Positions 46,207 through 55,035 of a DNA stretch of 64,000 nt are shown here, piece after piece. Source of the stretch: a bacterium. Lineage in GTDB: Bacteria > Planctomycetota > Planctomycetia > Planctomycetales > Planctomycetaceae. How positions within the stretch are numbered: position 1 is the stretch's first letter; each line of letters begins with the position of its first letter. The translations under genes were made by a program, and so were the position numbers. The stretch covers positions 62,001 through 126,000 of the forward strand of contig WGMU01000114.1 in assembly GCA_016124895.1 (NCBI GenBank). The letters run 5' to 3'. The notes below the pieces were generated by a model that was not told the DNA's origin, ran no database searches, and saw only the letters and a list, made by a program, of their open reading frames with translations.

Positions 46207-47220
46207 CTACTCGTATTTCGGAATCGATGGTTCGGGAATCTCTGCGACCAGTCGGTCGATAATCGACTCCGAAGTGTAGCCCTCTGCCTGCGCCTGGAAG
46301 TTCGGCGAAATCCGGTGTCGCAGGACAGGGATCGCGACACGGCGGATATCGTTCAGCGAAACGCTCGGCCGTCCGGCCATTGCGGCCATCGCCTTACCGC
46401 CGGCAATCAGGTACTGACCCGCTCGCGGCCCGGCGCCCCAGTCGATCAGGTCACGGACGAACTTTGGCGCGTCGGGGTTGCCCGGACGCGTCGCCCGGAC
46501 GAGTCGCGCGACGTAATTGATCGTCAGCGGTGCGACCTCGATCTGGTTGATCTGATTCTGCAGGTAGACGATTGACTTCGCTGTCAGCACCTTGCGAACT
46601 TCAGCTCGTTCACCGCGAGTCGTCACTTCCAGAATCTGCTCTTCTTCGGCGAGCGACGGATAATCGACGCGGACGTTGAACATAAAGCGGTCGAGCTGTG
46701 CTTCGGGCAGCGGATACGTGCCTTCCTGCTCGATCGGGTTCTGCGTCGCGATGACAAAGAACGGGTCCGGCAGGTCGTAGGTTGTCTGGCCGGCTGTGAC
46801 TTCGCGCTCCTGCATGGCCTGCAGCAGAGCGGCCTGTGTCTTCGGCGGCGTCCGGTTGATTTCGTCGGCCAGCAGGATGTTCGTAAAGACCGGCCCGTGA
46901 ACGAAGCGGAATTCGCGGCGGCCCGAGTCTGACTCATCCAGCACGTTGGTCCCGGTAATGTCGGAAGGCATCAGGTCCGGCGTGAACTGAATCCGCTTGA
47001 ACTGCACGTCGAGAATCTTCGCGATCGTGCTGACGACGAGCGTCTTGGCGAGACCCGGCACGCCGACCAGCAGGCAATGTCCGCCGGTAAAGATCGCCGC
47101 GAGGATCTGATCGATCACGGCATCCTGCCCGATGATCACCTTGTGCAGTTCTTCGGTCATCAGCTCGTGATGCCGCTTGAACTTATCGAGGAATTCGTCG
47201 AAGTCGCGTTTATCGGCCAC
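46207..47220 (-). CDS. MoxR-family AAA ATPase
   Basis: A 337-residue AAA+ protein starting at a GTG (47218-47220). Walker A is GVPGLAKTL near residue 53; Walker B is NILLADEINR near 118; sensor 1 is FVIATQNPIEQEGTYPLPEA. MoxR chaperones assist assembly or activation of VWA-containing enzyme complexes. The gene is followed by a two-TM protein, while the large VWA gene (38209-41118) lies nearby; both could act in one envelope-maintenance system. The N-terminus is preceded by tandem short repeats. Confidence 0.9.
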   Translation of the reverse strand: MADKRDFDEFLDKFKRHHELMTEELHKVIIGQDAVIDQILAAIFTGGHCLLVGVPGLAKTLVVSTIAKILDVQFKRIQFTPDLMPSDITGTNVLDESDSGRREFRFVHGPVFTNILLADEINRTPPKTQAALLQAMQEREVTAGQTTYDLPDPFFVIATQNPIEQEGTYPLPEAQLDRFMFNVRVDYPSLAEEEQILEVTTRGERAEVRKVLTAKSIVYLQNQINQIEVAPLTINYVARLVRATRPGNPDAPKFVRDLIDWGAGPRAGQYLIAGGKAMAAMAGRPSVSLNDIRRVAIPVLRHRISPNFQAQAEGYTSESIIDRLVAEIPEPSIPKYE

Positions 47221-47230
47221 AGGGAGTCTT

Positions 47231-47264
47231 TGAATGCGGAGTGCGGAATTGGGAATGCGGAATG
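47231..47264. repeat. Short tandem gcggaat repeat
   Basis: Repeating units gaatgcggagtgcggaattg and gggaatgcggaatga. They precede the MoxR start codon. Confidence 0.5.
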
Positions 47265-47273
47265 AAACACGGC

Positions 47274-47349
47274 AGGGCCGGTTCCGACCGGCCGGGCACG
47301 GTATCGTGTAGATTGCCGTTAGAGAATTCGGCCGGTGGGAACCGGCCCT
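47274..47349. repeat. Palindromic repeat (agggccggttcc type)
   Basis: Arms 47274-47293 and 47330-47349 pair at 19 of 20 positions. The right arm contains the stop codon of the DinB-like gene (47348-47350). Confidence 0.75.
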
Positions 47350-47833
47350 ACCGAGCCTTGAACACGTTCAGCGTGACGTGAGCCTGGCCCTGATGGTGCG
47401 GCTCGTGCCAGGCGATGATCTGCAGGGCGCGACGCAGCGTCCAGCCACGTTCGGCGAGAATGCCTGGCATCGTCTCAAGGTCTGCTTCGCGGAACTTTGC
47501 CATGGTCGCTGTGAGATGTTCGCGTGACTGGGCGAGCGTCTCGCGGATTTCGGCGACGGTCGGGACGTCGTCGTCGCTCGCCATCGAGCCGCGCTGAAAC
47601 CGCTCGCAGAGTTCCGGGAAGGCGGGATCGGTCCCGAGGAACCTCGACGTGGCGAACAGCTCTTCGGTCACCGCGATGTGCATTAACTGCCAGGCGACAT
47701 GAGCACGCTCCGGCCCCGGCCGAAAGGCAAGCGCCGCCTGCGGATCATCGAGCTGTTCAATTGCGGCGAGCGTTTCGAGCGTCCGTTCGCGATTCACGTC
47801 CCAGATGCTGAGGACCGATTCGATAAATGACAC
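47348..47833 (-). CDS. DinB-like four-helix metal-binding protein
   Basis: A 161-residue protein. The GTG at 47831-47833 is chosen because longer in-frame starts lie inside a palindromic repeat. The sequence is all-helical: FIESVLSIWDVNRERTLETL, ERAHVAWQLMHIAVTEELFA, LAQSREHLTATMAKFREADL, RRALQIIAWHEPHHQGQA. Histidines in HVAWQLMHI, and near the end HEPHH, fit the three-histidine metal site of the DinB/YfiT superfamily. Those enzymes catalyse thiol-dependent transferase reactions, but the activity is not predictable here. Confidence 0.8.
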   Translation of the reverse strand: MSFIESVLSIWDVNRERTLETLAAIEQLDDPQAALAFRPGPERAHVAWQLMHIAVTEELFATSRFLGTDPAFPELCERFQRGSMASDDDVPTVAEIRETLAQSREHLTATMAKFREADLETMPGILAERGWTLRRALQIIAWHEPHHQGQAHVTLNVFKAR

Positions 47834-47855
47834 GGCAGAGTTTCCGTTGAGTCTC

Positions 47856-47931
47856 TGTAGGGTGCGTGGAGCGGAGCGCAACGCACCGTTTGCTGTTCTG
47901 GTGCGTTGCGCTCCGCTCCACGCACCCTACA
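47856..47931. repeat. Perfect long inverted repeat (tgtagggtgcgtgg type)
   Basis: Arms 47856-47887 and 47900-47931, 32 bp each and fully complementary, with a 12-base loop. Left arm begins tgtagggtgcgtggagcgga. It sits in the gap between the DinB-like and secreted-protein genes. It may form a very stable hairpin in RNA. Confidence 0.9.
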
Positions 47932-47944
47932 TATGGGACCGCGA

Positions 47945-48547
47945 TCAGGCACCGACTTCGAGTTTCTCTTCTTTTTCGATGTCGGCGCCGATCGCTCGCC
48001 GCAGGGCTTTGGCGGCGGCTTCGACGGACTTATTCGGACCAGTGACCTTCAGGTAGTAATATGGCTTGCCTTCGGGCATCAGGATGATGCCGATCACGCG
48101 GCCGTTCTCGAGCGGCTTCGGGCGGCGATTGAAGGACGAGCCGACGTGCGTGCCCGACAGGTCGCCGACGACGTACTGACCCTGCGGGCTAAGGCCTTTG
48201 GTCGTCTTCACTTTCAGCGTCGAACGATCGAACTCGCTGACCCAGCGTGGCAGATTCTGCTCGATGGTGCCGCCACCGGGAAACACGAAGACGGCCAGTT
48301 CAGTCTCTTCGGTGTCACCTTCAGCCTTCGGCAGGGCGAACTGCGTCAGACGCAGTCGACTTTGCGGCTTCTCTTCTTTCCAGGTTTCCGGAACTTCCAG
48401 TGTGATGTCGCGGGCTTCGACTTTGACGAGCTTCAGTTCCGCTTTCTTCTCGTCTGGTTTTGCGTCGTCGGCCGTTGCGAACAACGGGGCGAGCACACTC
48501 GTCAGCAGCAGGCTGAGAGAAAAGAAACGTGTGGCGGCGTGACGCAT
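47945..48547 (-). CDS. Secreted protein of an uncharacterised planctomycete family
   Basis: A 200-residue protein with a signal peptide (MRHAATRFFSLSLLLTSVLA) and AAGGA before the ATG. Its mature region is rich in charged residues (DAKPDEKKAELKLVK). Three blocks match the lipoprotein at 13921-14544: DITLEVPETWKEEK, IEQNLPRWVSEFD and GIILMPEGKPYYYLKVTGP. They are likely paralogues, one lipid-anchored and one free. Function is unknown; the C-terminal helix (AAKALRRAIGADIEKE) resembles that of the paralogue. Confidence 0.75.
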   Translation of the reverse strand: MRHAATRFFSLSLLLTSVLAPLFATADDAKPDEKKAELKLVKVEARDITLEVPETWKEEKPQSRLRLTQFALPKAEGDTEETELAVFVFPGGGTIEQNLPRWVSEFDRSTLKVKTTKGLSPQGQYVVGDLSGTHVGSSFNRRPKPLENGRVIGIILMPEGKPYYYLKVTGPNKSVEAAAKALRRAIGADIEKEEKLEVGA

Positions 48548-48738
48548 GAGATTGTCCTTCGATGAGGGGAGCAGGCAATCGGTGCCTGGCAGCCGACGCG
48601 GATCGTCACGTCGACTGGCCGAAGTTGGATCAGTTTCCCGCAGCGGGGAGCGGTGGCATCATAGCCGCCCAGCCCGGCAGGCAAATGCTGCGGCCGAATC
48701 AGCAGCCTGTTCTATCGCATTCCCACAAGGTCTCGTCA

Positions 48739-49623
48739 GTGTCCGATGACTCCGCCACTCCGCCGAACGAGCTGTTTCGCTGCCGCGTGATGCTCGTTGC
48801 GGCGGCGGCACTGTGGAGCCTCAGTGGCCTGTTTGTGAAGAGCCCGCCGCTGGACGTGATTCCGCTTGAGGTACGCGGTCCGCTGCTGGCCTGTTACCGA
48901 GCTCTGTTCGCGGGCGCGATGTTCAGCCTGCTGGTGCGGCGACGTTCAATCCGCTGGCGGCCGGGGCTCATCCCGATGGTCGGCGTGTTTACGGTAATGA
49001 ACGTGCTGTTCGTTTCGTCGTTGACGCGGACAACATCAGCGGCGGCGATTTTCCTGCAGTACACCGCAACAGCCTGGGTCGCGCTGCTGAGTTTCGTCAT
49101 TCTGAAGGAGCGACTGCAGCGACCGACAATGATCGCTCTGGCTGGAGCGATCTCCGGCATCCTCTGGATCGTGCTCAACGAAGAGCACGCGAATCACGCG
49201 GCCGGGAACTTTCTGGCGCTGGGCAGTGGCTTTTCGCTGGCCTGCACACTGGTGATGCTCCGCGTGCTGCGCGATGAGGACTCGACCTGGCTGACGGCCC
49301 TGAACCATCTGTCGTCGGGGCTGATTCTTCTACCGTGGGCACTGACGCTCGACGTCAGTCTGTCGCCGCTGCAGTGGCTGCTGATCGCGGGACTGGGCAT
49401 CGTGCAGATGGGAACGCCGTACGTCCTGTTTGCCCGAGCTGTTCGATCGGTGCCTGTCACTGAGGCTGTCCTGCTGACGCTGCTGGAACCGATCCTCAAC
49501 CCGATCTGGGTCCTGCTGTTCTGGGGCGAGCAACCGCCGGCGCATGTCTGGTCGGGAGGTCTGCTGATTCTCGGCGGACTGGTTGCGATGGCCGTCCTTC
49601 GTCGGCGGGCTTTGTGGAGTTAG
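48739..49623 (+). CDS. EamA-family drug/metabolite transporter
   Basis: About 294 residues with ten predicted membrane helices in two EamA halves (VMLVAAAALWSLSGLFV and FLALGSGFSLACTLVMLRVL). The GTG at 48739 is selected because AAGG lies eight bases before it and the length then matches the family; an earlier ATG would add residues that look non-coding. The conserved FLQYTATAWVALLSFVIL and VLLTLLEPILNPIWVLLF segments are typical. Substrate unknown; it may be an amino-acid, nucleotide-sugar or toxin exporter. Confidence 0.85.
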   Translation: MSDDSATPPNELFRCRVMLVAAAALWSLSGLFVKSPPLDVIPLEVRGPLLACYRALFAGAMFSLLVRRRSIRWRPGLIPMVGVFTVMNVLFVSSLTRTTSAAAIFLQYTATAWVALLSFVILKERLQRPTMIALAGAISGILWIVLNEEHANHAAGNFLALGSGFSLACTLVMLRVLRDEDSTWLTALNHLSSGLILLPWALTLDVSLSPLQWLLIAGLGIVQMGTPYVLFARAVRSVPVTEAVLLTLLEPILNPIWVLLFWGEQPPAHVWSGGLLILGGLVAMAVLRRRALWS

Positions 49624-49685
49624 TGGTGCCTCGTCGGTAATCCTGCATTTGAGATTTGAAATCCCCCTCACGGAGACTTTTCACC

Positions 49686-50870
49686 ATGACATTTGAAGAT
49701 CAATCAGCCTCCCGACGTCAGTTTCTGGGTTCGACCGCCGCGATCGCTTCCAGCTTGTGGCTCGGAGGAGCGTCGCGCGCCGTGGCGGCTCCGGCGGCTG
49801 AGATCGTTTCAATCGACGTGATCAGTCAGCAGCCGCACATTTACTGTGGCTGGCCGACGCTCGCTCGACGAAAGAATGGCGAACTGCTGCTGGTTTGGTC
49901 AGGCGGTCGTGAGGCTCACGTCTGCCCGTTCGGGCGCGTCGATCTGATGCGGTCATCCGACGGCGGGCGAACGTGGTCCTACCCGCGGACGCTGATCGAC
50001 AGTGCGATCGATGACCGCGATGCCGGCGTTCTCGAAACCTCACAGGGCAGTCTGCTCGTCACGACGTTTTCGTCGCTGGCTTATGAACCGGGGCTCGCGA
50101 AGGCTGAAGCCGACGCAAAGGCCGGCAAGTCGAACTGGGACGCAGCAAAGCTCGCCCGCTGGATCGGAGCCCGCGATCGCATTTCCGCCGAGCAGCGTAA
50201 AGAGCAACTCGGCACCTGGATGATCCGCTCGACGGATGGCGGTCTGGAGTGGTCGGCGCGCTACCGAGTGCCGCTCAACAGCCCGCACGGCCCGGTGCAG
50301 CTCGACGATGGCCGGCTCCTCTACGCCGGCAAGGCACTGTGGACGGGTGAGGATCTCGTCGGCGTTTCAACATCCGATGACGACGGGCAGACCTGGAGTT
50401 CAGTGACGACGATCCCGACACGGCCGGGCGACGACCATCACAATTATCACGAGCTGCACGCAGTCGATGCCGGCGGCGGACGACTGATTGCTCAGATTCG
50501 GAATCACAACAAGCAGAGCAACCTCGAAACGTTGCAGACTGAATCAACCGACGGCGGCAGAACCTGGAGCGAACCTCACTCGATCGGCGTCTGGGGCTTC
50601 CCATCACACCTGCTGAAACTGCGGGATGGCCGACTGCTGATGAGTTACGGGCACCGTCGAACGCCGCTCGGCAATCAGGCCCGCATCAGCCACGACGCTG
50701 GCCGCACCTGGTCCGAGCCGATCATCATTTCCGGCGATGCAAAGTCCGGCGACCTGGGTTACCCATCGACGGTCGAACTCGACGACGGCTCGCTGGTCAC
50801 CGTCTGGTACGAACTGCGCCCAGGCATTCCGAATTCGGTGCTGTGTCAGGCCCGCTGGAAGCTACTCTGA
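49686..50870 (+). CDS. Tat-exported sialidase-like BNR protein
   Basis: A 394-residue protein starting at ATG 49686 (MTFEDQSASRRQFLGSTAA, a twin-arginine signal). Repeats of the Asp-box type are visible: SSDGGRTWSY, STDGGLEWSARY, TSDDDGQTWSSV, STDGGRTWSEP and SHDAGRTWSEP. They point to a six-bladed propeller as in sialidases. Export by Tat contrasts with the Sec-type signal of the paralogue at 542-1573. A YELRPGIP-type block lies near the C-terminus. Likely acts on sialylated or related glycans; not tested. Confidence 0.83.
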   Translation: MTFEDQSASRRQFLGSTAAIASSLWLGGASRAVAAPAAEIVSIDVISQQPHIYCGWPTLARRKNGELLLVWSGGREAHVCPFGRVDLMRSSDGGRTWSYPRTLIDSAIDDRDAGVLETSQGSLLVTTFSSLAYEPGLAKAEADAKAGKSNWDAAKLARWIGARDRISAEQRKEQLGTWMIRSTDGGLEWSARYRVPLNSPHGPVQLDDGRLLYAGKALWTGEDLVGVSTSDDDGQTWSSVTTIPTRPGDDHHNYHELHAVDAGGGRLIAQIRNHNKQSNLETLQTESTDGGRTWSEPHSIGVWGFPSHLLKLRDGRLLMSYGHRRTPLGNQARISHDAGRTWSEPIIISGDAKSGDLGYPSTVELDDGSLVTVWYELRPGIPNSVLCQARWKLL

Positions 50871-50917
50871 CGTTCGAGGCTGATCTCAGTCAGTAATTCG
50901 GCGTCCCGGAGCTTGTT

Positions 50918-51388
50918 ATGGATTCGCAGCTTGTCGTTTCTCGCCCATTGTTCAAGTTGACTGAACAGCAACTTGTTCTGCTTCGCCAGCGTCGTTCGGA
51001 ATGTTCGAGCGATCCGATCGCCAACGAATACGACGCATTCATGCTCTATCCCGGGATGGGGCCAGCCATATACATCACGGCTGACGGGAGAATTATCTGG
51101 TACGACTACGGCGAATGGGGAGTGGGTGACAGTTTGACACTAAAAGACGCAATCTTCGGCGTCGTGGCTGGCATCCCGGAAACTCGAATCGAGTCTCTTC
51201 GTGAGGTTTTGCCGAGAAGGCCGAACGACTCAACGACGTGCAAATTGTGCGACGGCAGTGGGCGAATGCAGGTCCCAATGCTGACCAAATCCTTCATCTG
51301 CAGCGACTGTGGCGGACTCGGCTGGCAATCCAATTCAATGCCTCTGGACGAAGTGATTGTCAATCGAGTGGTGCCCGCCCCAGTTTGA
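50918..51388 (+). CDS. Hypothetical protein with DnaJ-like CxxCxGxG zinc motifs
   Basis: A 156-residue protein; GGAG lies before the ATG. Near the C-terminus two zinc-finger units read CKLCDGSGRM and CSDCGGLGW, resembling the cysteine-rich motifs of DnaJ or of protein-disulphide-isomerase-like zinc ribbons. The N-terminal half (PIANEYDAFMLYPGMGPAI, ITADGRIIWYDYGEWG) has no family I recognise, and the codon use is less GC-biased than in neighbouring genes. It may be a small zinc-binding regulatory or chaperone-related protein. Confidence 0.65.
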   Translation: MDSQLVVSRPLFKLTEQQLVLLRQRRSECSSDPIANEYDAFMLYPGMGPAIYITADGRIIWYDYGEWGVGDSLTLKDAIFGVVAGIPETRIESLREVLPRRPNDSTTCKLCDGSGRMQVPMLTKSFICSDCGGLGWQSNSMPLDEVIVNRVVPAPV

Positions 51389-51549
51389 AGCCGTGGCTCA
51401 TTTCTTCGAGGGACGCGTCCGTTCAAAGGGATGGACGAAAGATACTCCCAGAGCTTCCGGCCATGGGCATGGCCGAGTGAGAGCAGGCTGGACAGCTCCT
51501 CCCTTGGTGTCTCAGGGAGTGCCACACTGGTCGGCGTTCAGTGAAGGCG

Positions 51550-52464
51550 TCATCTCCCAGATCGCGAAGCGCTGATTTTGGCAGCGATGCGGTTGAGGAC
51601 CTGTTGGGCTCGGAGTTCGCCGTCCTGTTTGGCGCTCTGGTAGGCGGAAGTCATGCTCTGGACGAGGTGCTGCAGGGTCTTGCGGTAGGCTTCGAATTCG
51701 CCGCGGGCCTGGACCATGCCGCTGAAGGGCTGCTTCGGAGCGATCGACTGGTCATAGAGTTGCTGGAACCACTGCTTCTTGCCGGCGTAGACGGTTTCCC
51801 CAGCGTCGAACTCGCGGACGTAGCGCGACAACCGGGTCGCTGCTTCGCGGAGCCAGCGGCGGGCTTCCTGCCAGGCATCCATGTCGGAACGGTCGCAGCA
51901 CAGTCGCTCTTCCGGTCCCAGGTCGCGATTCAGATTGCTCAGCCGCATCTGCATGTCGATCAGTTGTCGATGCAGCCCGGCGGCCTGTTTCTCGGCTTTG
52001 ACCGCGGCTTTCCAGTCACGTTCCATGCTCACCAGGATCTCGTGGACCTGCCCCTCCGACAGGCCATCGACGGTGCCTGATTGAGACGTTGCCTGCTGCG
52101 GCGTCTGCGTGGCAGAGACTGGGGCCAGACTGAAGACGATAGTCGGATCAACTCCCGTCGGAGGCTGTGCCAACGGCTGCTGGAACGCTGGCGACCTGAC
52201 CAGTTCGGCTCCGTACGAGTAGCCGTAGAAGACGCACGACACGATCGAGGATGGATCGAGCCCGGCAGCCAGAGCGAGCTGCTGGAGTGTCACCGGTCCG
52301 ACGTCAGATGACATCGAGAGGACTTCCGGTGGAACGTTCAGCACGACAGTGTCTGGCTGATGAGCAGGCCGGAACCACGCCCAGACGCTGCGTGCGGGAG
52401 TTCCCGGAAGAGGCAGTGGTTCCCAGCCCGTTGACGGTACTCGCAGAGCGAACGGAACGACCAT
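51550..52464 (-). CDS. Hypothetical protein with coiled-coil C-terminal half
   Basis: About 304 residues. The ATG at 52462-52464 is preferred because AGGGG precedes it; a TTG at 52506 would add 14 residues. The N-terminal 130 residues are Pro-rich (LPLPGTPARSVWAWFRP, LAPVSATQTPQQAT). From about residue 155 the sequence is helical and charged (VHEILVSMERDWKAAVKAEK, LHRQLIDMQMRLSNLNRDLG, SAKQDGELRAQQVLNRIAAK), with two vicinal cysteines (LCCDRSDMD). I do not recognise it. It lies convergent with the zinc-motif gene. Confidence 0.6.
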   Translation of the reverse strand: MVVPFALRVPSTGWEPLPLPGTPARSVWAWFRPAHQPDTVVLNVPPEVLSMSSDVGPVTLQQLALAAGLDPSSIVSCVFYGYSYGAELVRSPAFQQPLAQPPTGVDPTIVFSLAPVSATQTPQQATSQSGTVDGLSEGQVHEILVSMERDWKAAVKAEKQAAGLHRQLIDMQMRLSNLNRDLGPEERLCCDRSDMDAWQEARRWLREAATRLSRYVREFDAGETVYAGKKQWFQQLYDQSIAPKQPFSGMVQARGEFEAYRKTLQHLVQSMTSAYQSAKQDGELRAQQVLNRIAAKISASRSGR

Positions 52465-52599
52465 CTGCACGCCCCTGAAGAAGCCTGAATCACCACGTCC
52501 GACCAACAGACCTGCCTGACGGCATTTTTTGCGTCGTCGTTTCCAGCGATCGGGACGGAATTTCGTTCGGCCTGTTCTGCAGCAGCGAATGGGTTGCCG

Positions 52600-55035
52600 T
52601 CACTTCGAGCGGAAGATTTCGCTGCTGACGACCAGGCGGATCAGGTCACGAATGCCGTGGTTGGTTTTCGCGGATTCGGCGACGATGCGGGTGATTTCTT
52701 CCCGGTCGGAGAAGCCCATTTCGCGGCCGGTCGCAAAGGTCAGCAACTTGGTCGCGAGGGATCTTGTCAGCGTGTCGGGGGCAGCGGCAAGCAGGTTGCG
52801 GAAGTCGCGAAATCCGTCGAACGGGCGGCCATCGGGGAGAGAGCCGGTGGCGTCCACCGGGGGGCCGAGACGGTAGCGGACGCGCTGGCCGTTGACTTCG
52901 GTCTCGACGCGGTCGCCTTCACCCAGGCTGCGATAGCGGTCGCGCCAGCCACCGATCGGGTTGAAGCTTTCCAGCGCGAAGCCGGGCGGGTCGATGAGCT
53001 GGTGGCAGGCACGGCAGGTGTCGAGATCGCGGTGTTTGTCGAGCAGCTCACGCAGCGTCGAGGCACCTCGAATGTCCGGTTCGACGCCGGGTACTCCGGC
53101 CGGGGGTGGTGGCGGCGTCTGGCCGAGGATGCGCTCCATAACCCAGATGCCACGGACGACGGGCGAGGTGTTTGTGCCGTTCGCGGAAACTTTCAGCACG
53201 CTGGCCTGAGTGAGGAATCCGCCGCGCACGCTGTCCGACGGCAGACTGACAGGACGCAGCTCGGGGCCGGTGACGCCGTCGATGTCGTAATGGTCGGCGA
53301 GTCGGCTGTTGAGCATGGCGAAGTCCGACCTGACGACGTTAACGACACTCAGGTTGCGGTCGATCAGCTCGCGGAAGAATGACCGAGTTTCGTCGACCAT
53401 TGAGAACTGCAGGAACGGATCGAACTCGGGAAACAACTGGCTGTCAGGATTGGTGAATTCGATCTCACGCAGGTTGAGCCACGCGTCAGTGAAGTCTGTG
53501 ATAAAGCGTTCTGAGTGCGGATGCTTGAGCAGCCGTTCGGTCTGAGCGAACAGGACTTCACGGTCGCTCGCCAGCCGGCCGGCCTCGGCGGCTTTGAGCA
53601 GGTCCGCATCGGGCAGCGATCGCGTCAGGAAGTACGAGAGTCTCGCCGCGAGCGCGTAGTCGTCGAGCGGACCAGCATTCTCCTTCAGGTAGAGGAATTC
53701 CGGAGCGCAGAGAATCGCCGTCACCGCCGTGCGTAACGCTTCTTCAAACGTCGCGTCTTTCTGTCGCTCGGCGTTAAACAGGTCGAGATACGGTGCGACG
53801 TCGGCCGCGGTGGCCGGTCGGCGGAAGGCACGACTTGCGACGCGGACCAGTACCTGTTCGGCGTCGCGGTCGGGATTCTGAGTGGCGATCTCGAACTTCG
53901 GCACGTACCAGGATTTCTGACGGTCACTGGGGTTTCGCGGCAGGATTTCGTTGCGCTGCAGTCCATCGAAGATCAGCTTGTGGCCGTGCGTCGGGAACCC
54001 GGTCGTGATCGGGCCTTCAACTTCGACATGCTGCACGGCCAGGCCGGGACCTTTGTAACTGCGAACACCGTTCTTCCGGATTTCGTTATCGCGATCCGTC
54101 AGACCATACGGCGTTACGTCGACCATATACCGGGCCGGCATCCAGGCGAGCACGTCGACTGTCGTCGGCTTGCCAGGCGGCATCGAGAAATAGCCGAACG
54201 TTGGCTGCTCGGCCCCGCGGGTAAACGTCGTCCCGCCAATCGAAAACGTAATCGGTTTGTCGGACTGATACGCGTAGCCGGTCACTCGAATCCGGTACCA
54301 GCCATCGCTGCGGACATTGGCCTCACGGAGCATCCCCGACGGATAGCCGAACGCCTTGTAAAAGACGACGGCGCCGTCATCGAGCCTCAGCCAGACCTTG
54401 TCGAGAAACTGTTCGACGCCGCGCGTGTCCGCATAGCTGGCTTTGATGACGGTGCTTTCTGGCGGGGCGATCGATTTGACGATGGCCGCGTCAAGAACGT
54501 CTTCCGCACAGTCGAGGTACTGCCGTAACTGAACCATTGAAATGCCGAGTGCCTCGCCGACGTTGTCGAACTCGTGCGAGCGTCCGTCTGCGGGCAGCCG
54601 TGTGACGAGATCGAGATTCGTACCGAACAGGTCGTTGAGGGTGTTCTGGTACTCGCGTCGATTGAGCCGCCGCAGGACGGTTCCTTTCGTCGTCTGATGC
54701 GCCCGCGTGAGAGCGTCCTTGAGCGACTGCGTAAATCCATTGCGGACAGCAGCCGTCGGTTGGTCGGATTCCCTCGGCGGCATTTCTCCCGAGACGACTC
54801 GATCGAACGTTCGTTCCCACTTCGCGAACACGGCTGGCTCGGCGAGGTTGGCGGTCAGCGTTTCAAGATTGAGGCCACCGTCTGGTGTCTCGCCGCTGTG
54901 GCAGTCGTTGCAGTATTCCGCAAAGAAGCGTTTGACCGAGGCACTCTGAGCGCTGACTGGCGACGTCGCGAGCAGCAGGGCGAGCGCCGCAGACAAGGCG
55001 AGGTGAAGTTTCGACAAAAGACGGACGGTAAACAT
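52600..55035 (-). CDS. Complete DUF1592-family planctomycete cytochrome c
   Basis: An 811-residue secreted protein with a signal peptide (LHLALSAALALLLATSPVSA). An N-terminal cytochrome c domain carries CNDCHSGETPDGG near residue 42. Then a DUF1587-like region (LRRLNRREYQNTLNDLFG) and a DUF1592-like helical region (FFRELIDRNLSVVNVVRSDF) follow. DUF1588 contains TCRACHQLIDPPGFALE, which adds a second CxxCH, and the C-terminal DUF1585 ends SDREEITRIVAESAKTNHGI. It is a full-length counterpart of the partial gene at 1-435. Function in Planctomycetes is unknown; a secreted oxidation role is inferred. Confidence 0.9.
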   Translation of the reverse strand: MFTVRLLSKLHLALSAALALLLATSPVSAQSASVKRFFAEYCNDCHSGETPDGGLNLETLTANLAEPAVFAKWERTFDRVVSGEMPPRESDQPTAAVRNGFTQSLKDALTRAHQTTKGTVLRRLNRREYQNTLNDLFGTNLDLVTRLPADGRSHEFDNVGEALGISMVQLRQYLDCAEDVLDAAIVKSIAPPESTVIKASYADTRGVEQFLDKVWLRLDDGAVVFYKAFGYPSGMLREANVRSDGWYRIRVTGYAYQSDKPITFSIGGTTFTRGAEQPTFGYFSMPPGKPTTVDVLAWMPARYMVDVTPYGLTDRDNEIRKNGVRSYKGPGLAVQHVEVEGPITTGFPTHGHKLIFDGLQRNEILPRNPSDRQKSWYVPKFEIATQNPDRDAEQVLVRVASRAFRRPATAADVAPYLDLFNAERQKDATFEEALRTAVTAILCAPEFLYLKENAGPLDDYALAARLSYFLTRSLPDADLLKAAEAGRLASDREVLFAQTERLLKHPHSERFITDFTDAWLNLREIEFTNPDSQLFPEFDPFLQFSMVDETRSFFRELIDRNLSVVNVVRSDFAMLNSRLADHYDIDGVTGPELRPVSLPSDSVRGGFLTQASVLKVSANGTNTSPVVRGIWVMERILGQTPPPPPAGVPGVEPDIRGASTLRELLDKHRDLDTCRACHQLIDPPGFALESFNPIGGWRDRYRSLGEGDRVETEVNGQRVRYRLGPPVDATGSLPDGRPFDGFRDFRNLLAAAPDTLTRSLATKLLTFATGREMGFSDREEITRIVAESAKTNHGIRDLIRLVVSSEIFRSK

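Noticed and set aside
47231-47264. Short tandem repeats considered as a CRISPR remnant
   Set aside because: No regularly spaced repeats or spacers; only a degenerate tandem.
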